A DNA stretch of 64,000 bases from Turnera subulata (taxonomy: Eukaryota > Streptophyta > Magnoliopsida > Malpighiales > Passifloraceae). The stretch covers positions 144,136 through 208,135 of the forward strand of contig JAKUCV010001557.1 in NCBI GenBank assembly GCA_028386065.3. Direction: 5' to 3'. Each line of letters opens with the position of its first letter. The first letter of the stretch is position 1. Below, in pieces: positions 55,398-64,000 of the stretch. The notes beneath the pieces are model-generated. The model had not been told where the DNA came from. It saw only the letters and a program-made list of their open reading frames with translations, and searched no databases. The translations under genes were made by a program, and so were the position numbers.

Positions 55398-55720
55398 TAA
55401 TATAGAATATGTAATATATATACGCTTACTCGATAAATCTTTCAGCAACATTAGTGGAATAATAATATAGAATATGTAATATATATACGCTTACTCGATA
55501 AATCTTTCAGCAACATTAGTGGAATAATAATATAGAATATGTAATATATATACGCTTACTCAATAAATCTTTCAGCAACATTAGTAGAATAATAATATAG
55601 AATATGTAATATATATACGCTTACTCCATAAATCTTTCAGCTATATTAGTAGAATAATAATATATAATATTTATGCGCTTACTCGATAAATTTTTCAGCA
55701 ATATTCTGTTATATATGTAT
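55398..55720. repeat. minisatellite, five 65-bp units, copia copy 2
   Basis: The word CGCTTACTCGATAAATCTTT recurs near 55423, 55488, 55553, 55618 and 55675. Units are nearly identical, more homogeneous than the four in copy 1. Confidence 0.9.
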
Positions 55721-55758
55721 ATATAGAAAAGAAGAAATAAGAAAAGTAGTGGAACAAT

Positions 55759-57268
55759 TGTTGGGTTTTAACATGTGCATTAGTGATTAATTAATTAGCT
55801 AATTAGTGCTAATTAGTGATTTAACTTAATTACCTAACCATATGATTAATTGATTTTGATTAATGACAAACTAAGCTTATGAATATTTTAATCCACCACC
55901 CAAATCCTTGAATTAAATAATGAAATCAGATTTTATAAGGTTTGAGGTTAGTGGGATTGGTATGTGTACTAAGAGTATTATTTTATTGAGCTTAAGTCTC
56001 TTTCATGCCCATGGACCACATTGTTTTTCTTACAATTTTGAGGCATTTGTTGGAGATGCTCCTATACCCTATGAATCGAAAATTAAGCATGAATAAACCT
56101 AGAATATGTTTGTTTATTAATTTGGGCAAGTCTTTCAAAGATTCATCTCTATTTAGCCCTAACTTGGGATCATCAAACATAGGTACCTAGTCAGCTTGTG
56201 CTGACTTTCTGGAAGATTGAGGCTATTGGTTGTAGACGCTCCCATGCTCTATAAACCTGGTATCTAGCTTAGTTTAACTCAGAAAATGTTGGACTAAGAA
56301 TCTAGGTTGGTCTCACAACGTATAGAGTCCATTCTGATCATCCTAGGATCTCCAAACCTAGGAGTCTGCTAAGCTTTGGCAGACTTTCTTGTACTTTGGT
56401 GCCATCTGTTGGAGGCGCTCCTATGAGTACAAAACCTGCAAGTTTGTTTCTCTCTCTTATGCAGGTGTTTGTTTAAAGGACTGAAAAGCTCTTATAACGA
56501 CTCATTCTGATTCAGTCCAACCTAGGAGATTCAAACCTAGGCAGTGGCTCAGCATATGCAGACCACTTTCCGGAATTGGAGCGATGAACGTTTCGTTGCC
56601 AATGATGCCAAATCCCGAGGAAGCAGAAAGTGACAGCTAGCCATTGGATGATGAGGATCTCACTTCCCCCAACCTCTATAAATTGAAGGAAGACTGAAGA
56701 ACTCAAGTCAAAGCTGCCATTACGCAATCTTGACATTATACTACTTGAGTTATACTTGCAGTTCTCCAAATAGCCAAAATTGAGTGATATCTATAAGGCT
56801 AAAAAGTCGAGCTTAATTGTACATCTTCTTGACTTTATCATTGAAAATTTCTTGGTATGAGATCAAACATACCTTAGTGGGAACCTGGGATTAGTTTGCT
56901 AAGGTGGGATTCAATAAACCAGGGAGGTTTGTGGTGAGTGATAGGTTTGAGCTTAGCCTAGGAAAAAGCTTGTAAAAGGTTGTGGTTGAACGCGAAAAAA
57001 GCCAAAATATAATGAAGGTTAGAAATCTCAAGGTGGACTCCTTGAGTAATAGATGTAGTCCTTAGTGGCGAACCACCCTAAATTACTGTGCATACTTCTC
57101 TAAACTTACCTACTTAACTGTGCGTTAGTGTGTGTTTTAGAATTCTTAATCTGCAGAATCTGGTTCAAGACAGATTCGGCATCATTAGTGCCAAATCAGT
57201 ATTTAAGCAAAAAAGGGGCTAATTCACCCCTCCCCACCCCCTCCTCTCTTAGCCTATTTGGGCCTACA
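55759..57268 (+). repeat. 5' LTR of the third SIRE-like element
   Basis: Starts TGTTGGGTTTTAACATGTGC and ends TTTGGGCCTACA; 1510 bp. Three degenerate repeats of about 180 bp begin near 56046, 56224 and 56405. Confidence 0.85.
56040..56585. repeat. three degenerate 180-bp repeats with hairpins in the LTR
   Basis: Each unit has a GTTGNAGNNGCTCC(C/T)AT start and ends in a hairpin-like word: AGTCAGCTTGTGCTGACT (56191), AGTCTGCTAAGC...GCAGACT (56371), and a decayed third near 56545. A block close to CCTAGGAGATTCAAACCTAG (itself partly palindromic) accompanies the later units. Confidence 0.7.
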
Positions 57269-57284
57269 ATTGGTAGCGAAGCAA
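57269..57284 (+). promoter_or_regulatory. primer-binding site, third SIRE-like element
   Basis: TTGGTAGCGAAGCAAGG directly after the LTR end, similar to primer sites complementary to a methionine tRNA 3' end (family form TGGTANCNGAGC). Position is diagnostic; match is imperfect. Confidence 0.65.
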
Positions 57285-57325
57285 GGATCTCTATTGTTGG
57301 ATTAACCTCCAGGAGAAAAAAGATC

Positions 57326-58159
57326 ATGGCATTCGAGGGAAACAACATCTACAATGCTCCATTCTTCAATGGGTCGAACTTCGACAATTAGAAATTCCGC
57401 ATGAAGACTTTCCTTGAAGGAAAGGACTTGGAGATGTGGCACATTGTGAATAATCCCTACACACGACCAGCAAGAGATATACAGTACTGGAATGAGAATG
57501 AAATGAAGAAGGCAAGGCTAGAAGCACAGGCGCAGAATGCTCTTCTTTGTCGCATTAGCCAAGCTGAATTTGAGAGAGTTTGCTCTTGCAACACTGCACT
57601 TTGTGGCATTAGCCAAGCTGAATTTGAGAGAGTTCGCTCTTGCAACACTGCACATGAGATTTGGAGCCTTTTTTGTGTAGCTCAAGAGGGCACAAATCAA
57701 GTGAAAGAATCCAAGATGAACAGGCTCATGAGAGACTTTGAATTGTTTCAAATGAAGCCGGATGAGACTATCCAAGACTTAGACATAAGGTTCACAATCT
57801 TGTGTAGTAGTTTACCTTGTCTTGGAAAGGTGGTCACAACAAAAGAAAAAGTGACCAAGATTCTCATATCACTTCCAAATGAATGGGAGCCTAGAGTAAA
57901 AGCCATAGAGGAAGCTAAAGATCTGAATACCATCACCTACAACGAACTCATGGGCAGCTTTATTGTGCACGGCTCAAAATTTGAAGAGAAAGCCAAGAAG
58001 AAGAAAGAGCTAGCTCTAAATGCACATGAGGATGATTCTGAAAGTGACTCAGACATTGCCCTAGTCACTCGGAATGAAAAGGAGAAACCAAAGAAGAAAC
58101 CGAAAGGGGATCAAACTCGAAGAGTCAAAGAAGGATCTACCTCTTTGCTTCGGATGTAA
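57326..58159 (+). pseudogene. SIRE-like gag, third element
   Basis: ATG at 57326 (MAFEGNNIYNAPFFNGSNFD), with an in-frame TAG at 57389-57391, then KFRMKTFLEGKDLEMWHIV, the UBN2-type gag core, and FELFQMKPDETIQDLDIRFT. A 54-bp tandem duplication (57545-57598 and 57599-57652) repeats the RISQAEFERVCSCNTA segment. It ends with a lysine-rich tail at 58159. The zinc knuckle is in the next frame (58140 onward), so a frameshift separates it. Confidence 0.87.
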
Positions 58160-58545
58160 TCGCCCTGGTCATATCAAAGCCGATTGTCCTTTGCAAAGAA
58201 AGCCCAAGTATGATGCTTCAAGAAGCAAAGGAAAGAAGGAAATGGCAGTGAGGGATGATCTGGATTCCACGAGAGATTCAGATGAAGAAGAGGCTGCCAA
58301 CTTATGTCTCATGGCAAGAGGCAAAAGTGAGGAAAAGAGGGATCAGTGGATGCTCAAGACATATAACCGGAGATCCATCTATGTTCACATCCCTCTACTC
58401 GACAGACAAAGAGTCTGTCATGTTTGGTGACAAATCGAAAGGCAAAGTACTTGGTATAGGTAATGTTGGTAAAGATCCTATGATTGAACACGTGCTGTTA
58501 GTTGATAATCTGAAATTTAATCTTTTAAGTATAAGTTAACTATGT
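58074..58545 (+). pseudogene. gag zinc knuckle and protease remnant, third element
   Basis: CFGCNRPGHIKADC (CX2CX4HX4C) is followed by an acidic linker (STRDSDEEEAANLC). In a further frame GISGCSRHITGDPSMF resembles the protease site but with the catalytic Asp replaced, then VMFGDKSKGKVLGIGNVG leads to the stop at 58537-58539. About 25 residues between knuckle and protease seem to be missing compared with the other two SIRE-like elements. Confidence 0.78.
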
Positions 58546-59907
58546 GCCCGAGGCTGCAAAGTAACCTTTGAAGTTAATGAATACTCGGTAACTTGTCTTG
58601 ATAATAATGATACCTTTCTTACCGGAAAAAAACAAGGGAACATATACTCAATTAATATATGTGATGTTGCTAACCCCGTGAATAAGTGTTTTAATGTTAG
58701 CACAGAAAATCCCGAACTTTGGCCTAGAAGATTAGGACATGCTCAAATGGAGCTCATGTCAAACTTTCTTAAGAAGGAGCTTGAAAGAGGACTTCCACAA
58801 ATAAAGTTTAAGAAAGAAAGTGTATGCCGAGCTTGTCAACTTGGCAAACAAACCAAGAGTTCTTTCAAGTCCAAGAAGGCTCTGTCCACATCCCGACCAT
58901 TGGAACTTCTACATCTTGATCTTTTTGGGCCAATGAGGATGGTAAGTCTAGGAGGTAAGCAATACACCTTTTTTCTAATAGTGGATGACTATTCACGTTT
59001 TACTTGGGTAATCTTTCTAGCTCAAAAAGATCATGCTCTTCATGAGTTTGCATCCTTAGTTAGAAAGTTGCAAAATGAGAAAGGGTATAAGTTAACTAAG
59101 ATTAGAAGTGATCATGGTGGTGAATTTGAAAATATTATCTTTAATCACTTCTGTGAAGAAAATGGCATTGATCATACCTTTTCGGCTTCTAGAACTCCCC
59201 AACAAAATAGGGTTGTCGAGAGGAAGAACCGAACCTTACAAGAAATGGCATGGACCATGTTAAATGAGCATAATGTACCTACATATTTCTGGGCTGAAGC
59301 AGTAAACACAACATGTTATATCCTTAATAGAGTGTCCATTAGATACACACTTGAAAAGACCCCCTATGAGATTTGGAATGATAAGAAGCCTAACATTAGC
59401 TATTTTAAAGTCTTCGGGTCAAATTGCTTTATATTGAATACAAAGGATGCACTTGGTAAATTTGATGCAAAATCTGATGAAGGAATATTCCTTGGTTATT
59501 CAACAAGAAGTAAAGCATACCGAATGTATAATAAGAGGTCATTATTCGTGGAAGAGTCTATGCATGTTGTCTTTGATGAGTTGGTTACTACTAACAATTC
59601 TAAAGAGATTGATGAAGTGGATATTCAAAATCCACAACCACGGACTACAACTATTCAGGAAATAGAAAAACAGGAAGTCAACAGGGATGAAAGCTTAAAT
59701 CCACCTAATGAAGCAATTGTACTTGCGCAAGAACATTCTTTCAGCAGAGTGCAACCACATTTGGCATCAAAGGTGCCAAAAGGTCTTTCAACAGATGCAA
59801 CCATTAACAAGAGGAGTATCAACTCGCTCATCAATCCACAACATCAATTCACATCAGGCCTTTCTCTCACAGATAGAGCCAAAGAATATTGCAGATGCCG
59901 TAAATGA
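58540..59907 (+). pseudogene. SIRE-like integrase, third element
   Basis: The frame resumes with PELWPRRLGHAQMELM (pre-integrase HxxxxH-like region, with the first His replaced by Arg) and CRACQLGKQTKSSF, then LELLHLDLFGPMRM (Asp), IVDDYSRFTWVIFL, KIRSDHGGEFEN (Asp), TPQQNRVVERKNRTLQEMAW (Glu) and the GKFDAKSDEGIFLGYS C-terminal motif. The long frame is uninterrupted from 58678 to 59907. The NGVAE motif reads NRVVE here. Confidence 0.9.
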
Positions 59908-61411
59908 TGAAAATTGGATTATGGCTATGCAAGAGGAGCTAAACCAATTTAAAAGAAGTGATGTTTGGGAGTTGGTGGAAAGGCCAAGTGATCATCCAGT
60001 GATTGGAACTAAATGGGTGTTCAGAAACAAGCTGGATGAAGCTGGAAATGTCACAAGAGACAAGGCCAGACTTGTTGCTCAAGGATACAACCAAGAAGAA
60101 GGAATTGACTTTGGTGAGACTTTTGCACCCGTTGCTAGACTTGAGTCAATTCGAATGTCTTTGGCATTTACTTCTCACAAAGGATTCAAGCTCTACCAAA
60201 TGGATATGAAGAGTGCCTTCCTAAATGGATTCATTATGGAGGAAGTATATGTTGAAAAACCTCCTGAATTTGAGGACTTTGAACATCCCGACCATGTGTT
60301 CAAATTGAAGAAAGCACTCTATGGCTTGAAGCAAGCACCAAGGGCTTGGTATGACAGGTTAAGTACATTCTTAATCACACAAGGCTTTACTAGAGGAAAA
60401 ATTGATTCTACTCTCTTTGTGAAGCATTGTAAGAGTGACTTAAACAGTGTTCAAATCTATATGGATGACATACTATTTGGTGCTACTAACGACTCTTTGT
60501 GCAAAGAATTTGAAAAGTTGATGCACAGTGAATTCGAGATGAGCATGATGGGAGAATTAACATTCTTTCTCGGACTCCAAGTCAAGCAACAAAGAGATGG
60601 AATATTCATAAGTCAAGCTAAGTAGCACAGGGAGTTACTGAAATGATTTGGCATGGATGGTGCCAAAATGAGTCCAACTCCAATGAGCACATCAACTAAG
60701 CTAGACAAAGACGAACAAGGTAAAGATGTGGATATAAAGACCTACAGAGGTATCATTAGAAGTCTCCTTTACCTCACTGCTACTAGACCTGATATAATTT
60801 TCAGTGTTTGTCTATGTGCTAGATTCCAAGCATGTCCTAAGGAGTCCCATTTGCATGCTATATAACGGATCTTTAAATACTTAAAAGGAACTCCAACTTT
60901 AGGACTTTGGTATCCTAGGACTGATGTGTTTGAATTAATTGGGTACTCTGATGCTGACTTTGCTGGATGCATTCTTGATCGAAAAAGCACTAGTGATACA
61001 TGCCAATTCTTGGGACAATCTCTTGTTTCATGGGCAAGTAAGAAACAAAATTCAGTGGCAACATCCACAACCAAAGCCGAGTATGTGGCTGCCGGTTCTT
61101 GTTGTGCACAAATCCTTTGGATGAAACAAACATTACTTGATTATGGTTTAATGTTTATAAGTGTGCCGATTCTATGTGATAGTTCAAGTGCTATTAAACT
61201 CACAAAAAATCTGGTTCAACACTCAAGAACTAAGCACATTGAAATAAGACATCACTTTATTAGAGATCATGTTCTTAAGAAGGATGTAACGCTTGATTTT
61301 GCCCAAACTGAAAGGCAATTAGCAGATATCTTTACAAAGCCTTTGAAGGAAGAACAATTCAACATGATTCGGTTGGAGCTTGGAATGTGCAATCTTCCTC
61401 AAATCGTTTAA
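59880..61411 (+). pseudogene. SIRE-like reverse transcriptase and RNase H, third element
   Basis: A +1 frame change relative to integrase. RT blocks: ENWIMAMQEELNQFKRSDVW, VIGTKWVFRNK, KARLVAQGYNQ, YQMDMKSAFLNG (Asp), LYGLKQAPRAWYDRL and IYMDDILFG (catalytic pair, YMDD instead of the common YVDD). RNase H blocks: GYSDADFAG, SWASKKQNSVATSTTKAEYV and QLADIFTKPL. Three in-frame stops (60623-60625 TAG, 60644-60646 TGA, 60863-60865 TAA) make it inactive. It ends in TAA at 61411. Confidence 0.92.
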
Positions 61412-62444
61412 ATAATCAGGTGAAATCCTTCCTTAATTCATGCTGAATCAAGCATCATATTCACACACTTCACTAGGCATATGCATGGGCAGTGATGATA
61501 TGTCAAAATGAAGGATCATATAAATCATCATCGAGTTTGCCAACGGTGGAAGAAAAAGATATGGAAACTTGATTGGAGATCAGATTTGTTTTTGGCACTT
61601 CTCATGTCCTTTGAAAGGTGCATACGGATGGAGAAAAGAGAAGAGAAACGTCAACATAATACATGGGATAGCTGGATAGGGTTCAGCTCTTGGAAATCAA
61701 ACAATGGTCAACTGGAGGTGAATTAATTTGGTTAAATTAATTATAGTCCACTATTGAGTTTAATCGGGGTCAGTTGGTGCATCCAAAAATGGAAATAAAT
61801 GGAAACGAAGAAGAGAGTAACTGGGAAGGTTGAAGACAATTAGGGTATCTCCCAGAATTATTGCTATGATTTCATGTAAGAGAAGAAGAGCAACATGATT
61901 TGGGTAGCTTAAACAATCAATTGATTTTATGGAAATCAATAAAAAGCTGATAGGGATGAGAATGGAAGAGATAAAGGCTTAGAATGTGATGGTTGCGTGA
62001 AACGCGGCACCAGGGCGGTTTTCAGAAAAAGAAGCTCATACGTGGGTGAACTCTTTTACCCGCCGAGTTTCTCTGCCTTTCCTTACCCTTAAACGATGTC
62101 TACCGGTTATTAACACTAATCCCACTTCCTTACTTAATAACCCACTCCTTGTCAGTTACCAAACCCATCTCATTTCTACTTGGTAACTGCCACTTTCCAT
62201 CACTACCTTTAATCATGAGGAAGTGGGCATTAATTCTAGAGTTGCTCAAAAAGGGAGGAAACCGAGAGCTCGGGTTAAACTTAAACCCTTAACCGATCTT
62301 CAATCCAAATCCTCTTCTTTTACCTCAACTTGAAAAAGAAAAACTCTCTTCATTCCTACACTAACAGCCACTAAAGAACCCGATTCTAGCCCACTCAAAC
62401 TACAACTACCGAAGAAGAGGAAATTGTATAAGTCACCTATAGAT
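61412..62444 (+). other. untranslated stretch between pol and accessory ORF
   Basis: No gene supported. Small open frames lack recognisable features. In SIRE-type elements such a spacer normally separates pol from the accessory ORF. Confidence 0.55.
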
Positions 62445-62838
62445 ATGGCAGCACCAGTGCCATAACAGTCTGAAACTCAAGCTGAACAACAAGTGAATCA
62501 AGGTCCTCTATAAGACATCCCTGAAATTGTCAAGAACCCTGAAAACCCAGAGAATCCTCAGGATCCATCTCCAACTGATAATGAGAACATGGTGGCCGTG
62601 ATTATTGCAAGCATAAACAACTTCATGAATAAGTATAGGATGTCTAAAGAAGTGGAAGATCCTATTTGAACATTTAAAGCAAAGAGGAAGCTCATGGTCC
62701 AAGATGTTGTGCCTGCGCACTTAGTAGACAGAGTTATAGATGAATTCAAGAACAATCCTGCTCACCCTATTCTACCAAAGGGTTTTCATGCTGCTTTGGA
62801 AGAAGAAGAAACTGTGAAGAAGATCAATTCCTCCGAAA
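62445..62838 (+). pseudogene. accessory ORF start, third SIRE-like element
   Basis: ATG at 62445 (MAAPVP) opens a frame with a Pro/Asn-rich part (NPENPENPQDPSPTDNENM) and then MVQDVVPAHLVDRVIDEFKN. Three in-frame stops occur. It occupies the position of the accessory ORF of the nested SIRE-like element but shows no obvious similarity at this N-terminal end. Cut by another element near 62839. Confidence 0.5.
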
Positions 62839-64000
62839 GGCTTCATTACGTTTTACCCCCCTGTACTTTTGTTCAAAATAGGATCACCCCCTCTACTAAA
62901 AAAACCGGTATTTAACCCCCTAAACTTTTTAATTCCGCAGTTCACCCCCTACGGTTGACCCGATTCCGTTTCCGTTATCAGAGTTAACGGAAACTCGTGG
63001 ATGAAAGACACATGGCAATATCTGGTCCATTCAATAATTTCTTTATTTTTTTTGCAAAAATTAAAAACAAAAATTATTTATATCTATTTTTTATTAATTT
63101 CTACAAAACTAACAACTAATAAATACAAAGGAATAATTTTAACATAAAGAAAACTAAAAGGAATAATTTTAACATAGAAAAAAAAATTAAAAAAAGCAAC
63201 ACTCCTACAACGACGACCACCACCACCATCGCCTCCACCACCACCAAGACCACCAAGACCAACACCAACACCTCCCCAACCCCAACCAAGCAACCACCAC
63301 CACCACCATCACCACACCACATCCATCACCACCAACACCAACCACCAACCACCCATGCCCCCCACCCCTAAATCCATTATCCAAAAACCCACGTCTAGCG
63401 CTAGAGGAGGAAGCAGGGATGCTTTCTTTTCTTACAAATAAACCCGCGTAATGCCCATAAAAAAATTCCCATCTATGCTTTTTGTTAGATTGATTAAGGG
63501 ATAATTAAAACCGATTGCGCCGATGTTGGTGTGGGCCTTTTTCCTCCTGGATTTGACTCGGGCGGCGCATACAGTGAGGAAGCGGTGCTGATTGGTGGTG
63601 GTGGTGGTGATGCTGGGTAAGGAAAGGAGAAGAAGAGAACGTGAGGTAGAAGATGGGGACACATAGAGAGATGAGATGGGCCTCAGACTTCTCGCATCCA
63701 GCCCCTCATCGACACCCCTTAGACCATGTGACAGGCGGTGGCTATCGGAGGCAACGGCTGAAGGCGGCAACGACGCAGCTTCAATGGTAGCTGTGAGTTT
63801 ATGGTGAGGGAAGAGAGCATGAGAGTTGCTGAAGAAAAGAGAAGAAAAGAAAAGAAAAGTCGGTGAATGAGAAGAAAAGAGTAAAAAAAAATAAAAGAAA
63901 GCAGAAAAACAAAAGAAAAGTTGGGTGCATAAGAAGTAAGGAGAAAAAAAGAAAGAAAAATAATTTTTTATATAAAAAATAATTTTTTATTGAGTAGAAT
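62839..64000. mobile_element. edge of an unidentified transposon
   Basis: The accessory frame breaks at GGCTTCATTACGTTTTACCC. The next 150 bp (repeated 'cccctnnactttt' words, then GTTAACGGAAAC) are typical of terminal repeats of plant DNA transposons, possibly Mutator-like. The partner end is outside the window and no TSD can be checked. The rest holds a CAC/CCA-rich low-complexity block (63205-63365) and a purine-rich end (63830-63960), without a credible gene. Confidence 0.45.
63205..63365. repeat. low-complexity CCA/CAC-rich block
   Basis: Imperfect ACCACC/CCAACC repeats. Any open frame across it is compositional only. Confidence 0.85.

Larger units (their letters stand above)
39583..55758 (-). 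mobile_element. degenerate Ty1/copia element, copy 2 (same family as copy 1)
   Basis: Left LTR 39583-40091, then RNase H, RT, integrase start, hairpin repeats, gag and minisatellite in the same order and orientation as copy 1. The element is split at 43680/54425 by a SIRE-like insertion, and its right end is cut at 55758 by another one, so its 5' LTR lies outside the window or is lost. Copy 1 provides the uninterrupted alignment that confirms both breakpoints. Confidence 0.88.
55759..64000 (+). mobile_element. third SIRE-like copia element, partial, plus strand
   Basis: 5' LTR 55759-57268, primer site, gag, protease scrap, integrase, RT and RNase H to 61411, then an untranslated stretch and an accessory ORF from 62445. 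The accessory ORF is interrupted near 62839 by another element. The 3' LTR is beyond the window. It is inserted in the leader of copia copy 2. Coding regions carry at least five stops and several frameshifts. Confidence 0.9.

Noticed and set aside
61508..61726. 72-codon plus-strand open frame after pol
   Set aside because: No similarity to known retroelement products; sits in the untranslated spacer.
63084..63322. Gly/Val-rich minus-strand open frames
   Set aside because: Products of the CCA/CAC low-complexity block.

Overview
The window is nuclear DNA of a flowering plant, most likely a eudicot. It has an eight-exon gene with plant-type introns, and the rest is a dense stack of plant transposable elements: SIRE-like and other Ty1/copia, Ty3/gypsy, a MULE, a hAT-like element, a SINE, a Helitron-like end and a 5S-bearing TRIM. 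I could not name the species. I found one host gene that reads through intact: URED (urease accessory protein D), minus strand, 19797-24059, eight exons, 296 codons. Exon joins were checked by hand against reading frame and conserved family motifs.

Layout. 1-2722: 3' end of a deleted SIRE-like copia element whose LTR is studded with a 12-bp palindrome. 2723-10090: shattered Ty3/gypsy family in both orientations, interrupted by a hAT-like element (7210-8940, 8-bp TSD) that itself holds a solo LTR (7490-8417, 5-bp TSD). 10090-12099: a GC-rich gypsy-type LTR remnant containing a tRNA-type SINE (10428-10574, 15-bp TSD). About 12100-13075: AT-rich repeats ending in a Helitron-like 3' terminus. 13105-19561: degenerate copia on the minus strand (copy 1) carrying a Cassandra-like TRIM with a 5S rRNA segment. 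19562-24168: URED. 24169-39266: one Mutator-like element (9-bp TSD GTTTTCTCC, TIRs of about 300 bp) inserted 101 bp upstream of the URED start codon. It holds a decayed MURA-type transposase on the minus strand, a GRF-zinc-finger/coiled-coil/membrane gene on the plus strand, and a 7.8-kb gypsy-type element with 3.2-kb LTRs (26100-33937, TSD CGCCA). 39276-39582: displaced sequence upstream of URED. 39583-55758: copia copy 2, same family and orientation as copy 1, split by a SIRE-like element (43681-54424, TSD AAATA) that has an accessory ORF and another LTR inserted in it (49027-50552, TSD GATAA). 55759-64000: a third SIRE-like element, plus strand, with a nearly complete but mutated gag-pol, itself interrupted near 62839 by the edge of another element that runs off the window.

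Apart from URED there is no gene network here; the logic is nesting order. The target-site duplications let most of the insertion history be ordered. Every transposon coding region I could follow has stop codons, frameshifts or deletions. The points most worth following are the MULE in the URED promoter region, the GRF gene carried by that MULE, the 5S-bearing TRIM, the accessory ORFs of the SIRE-like elements, and the recurrence of family-specific short palindromes in non-coding or linker DNA of several unrelated element families.
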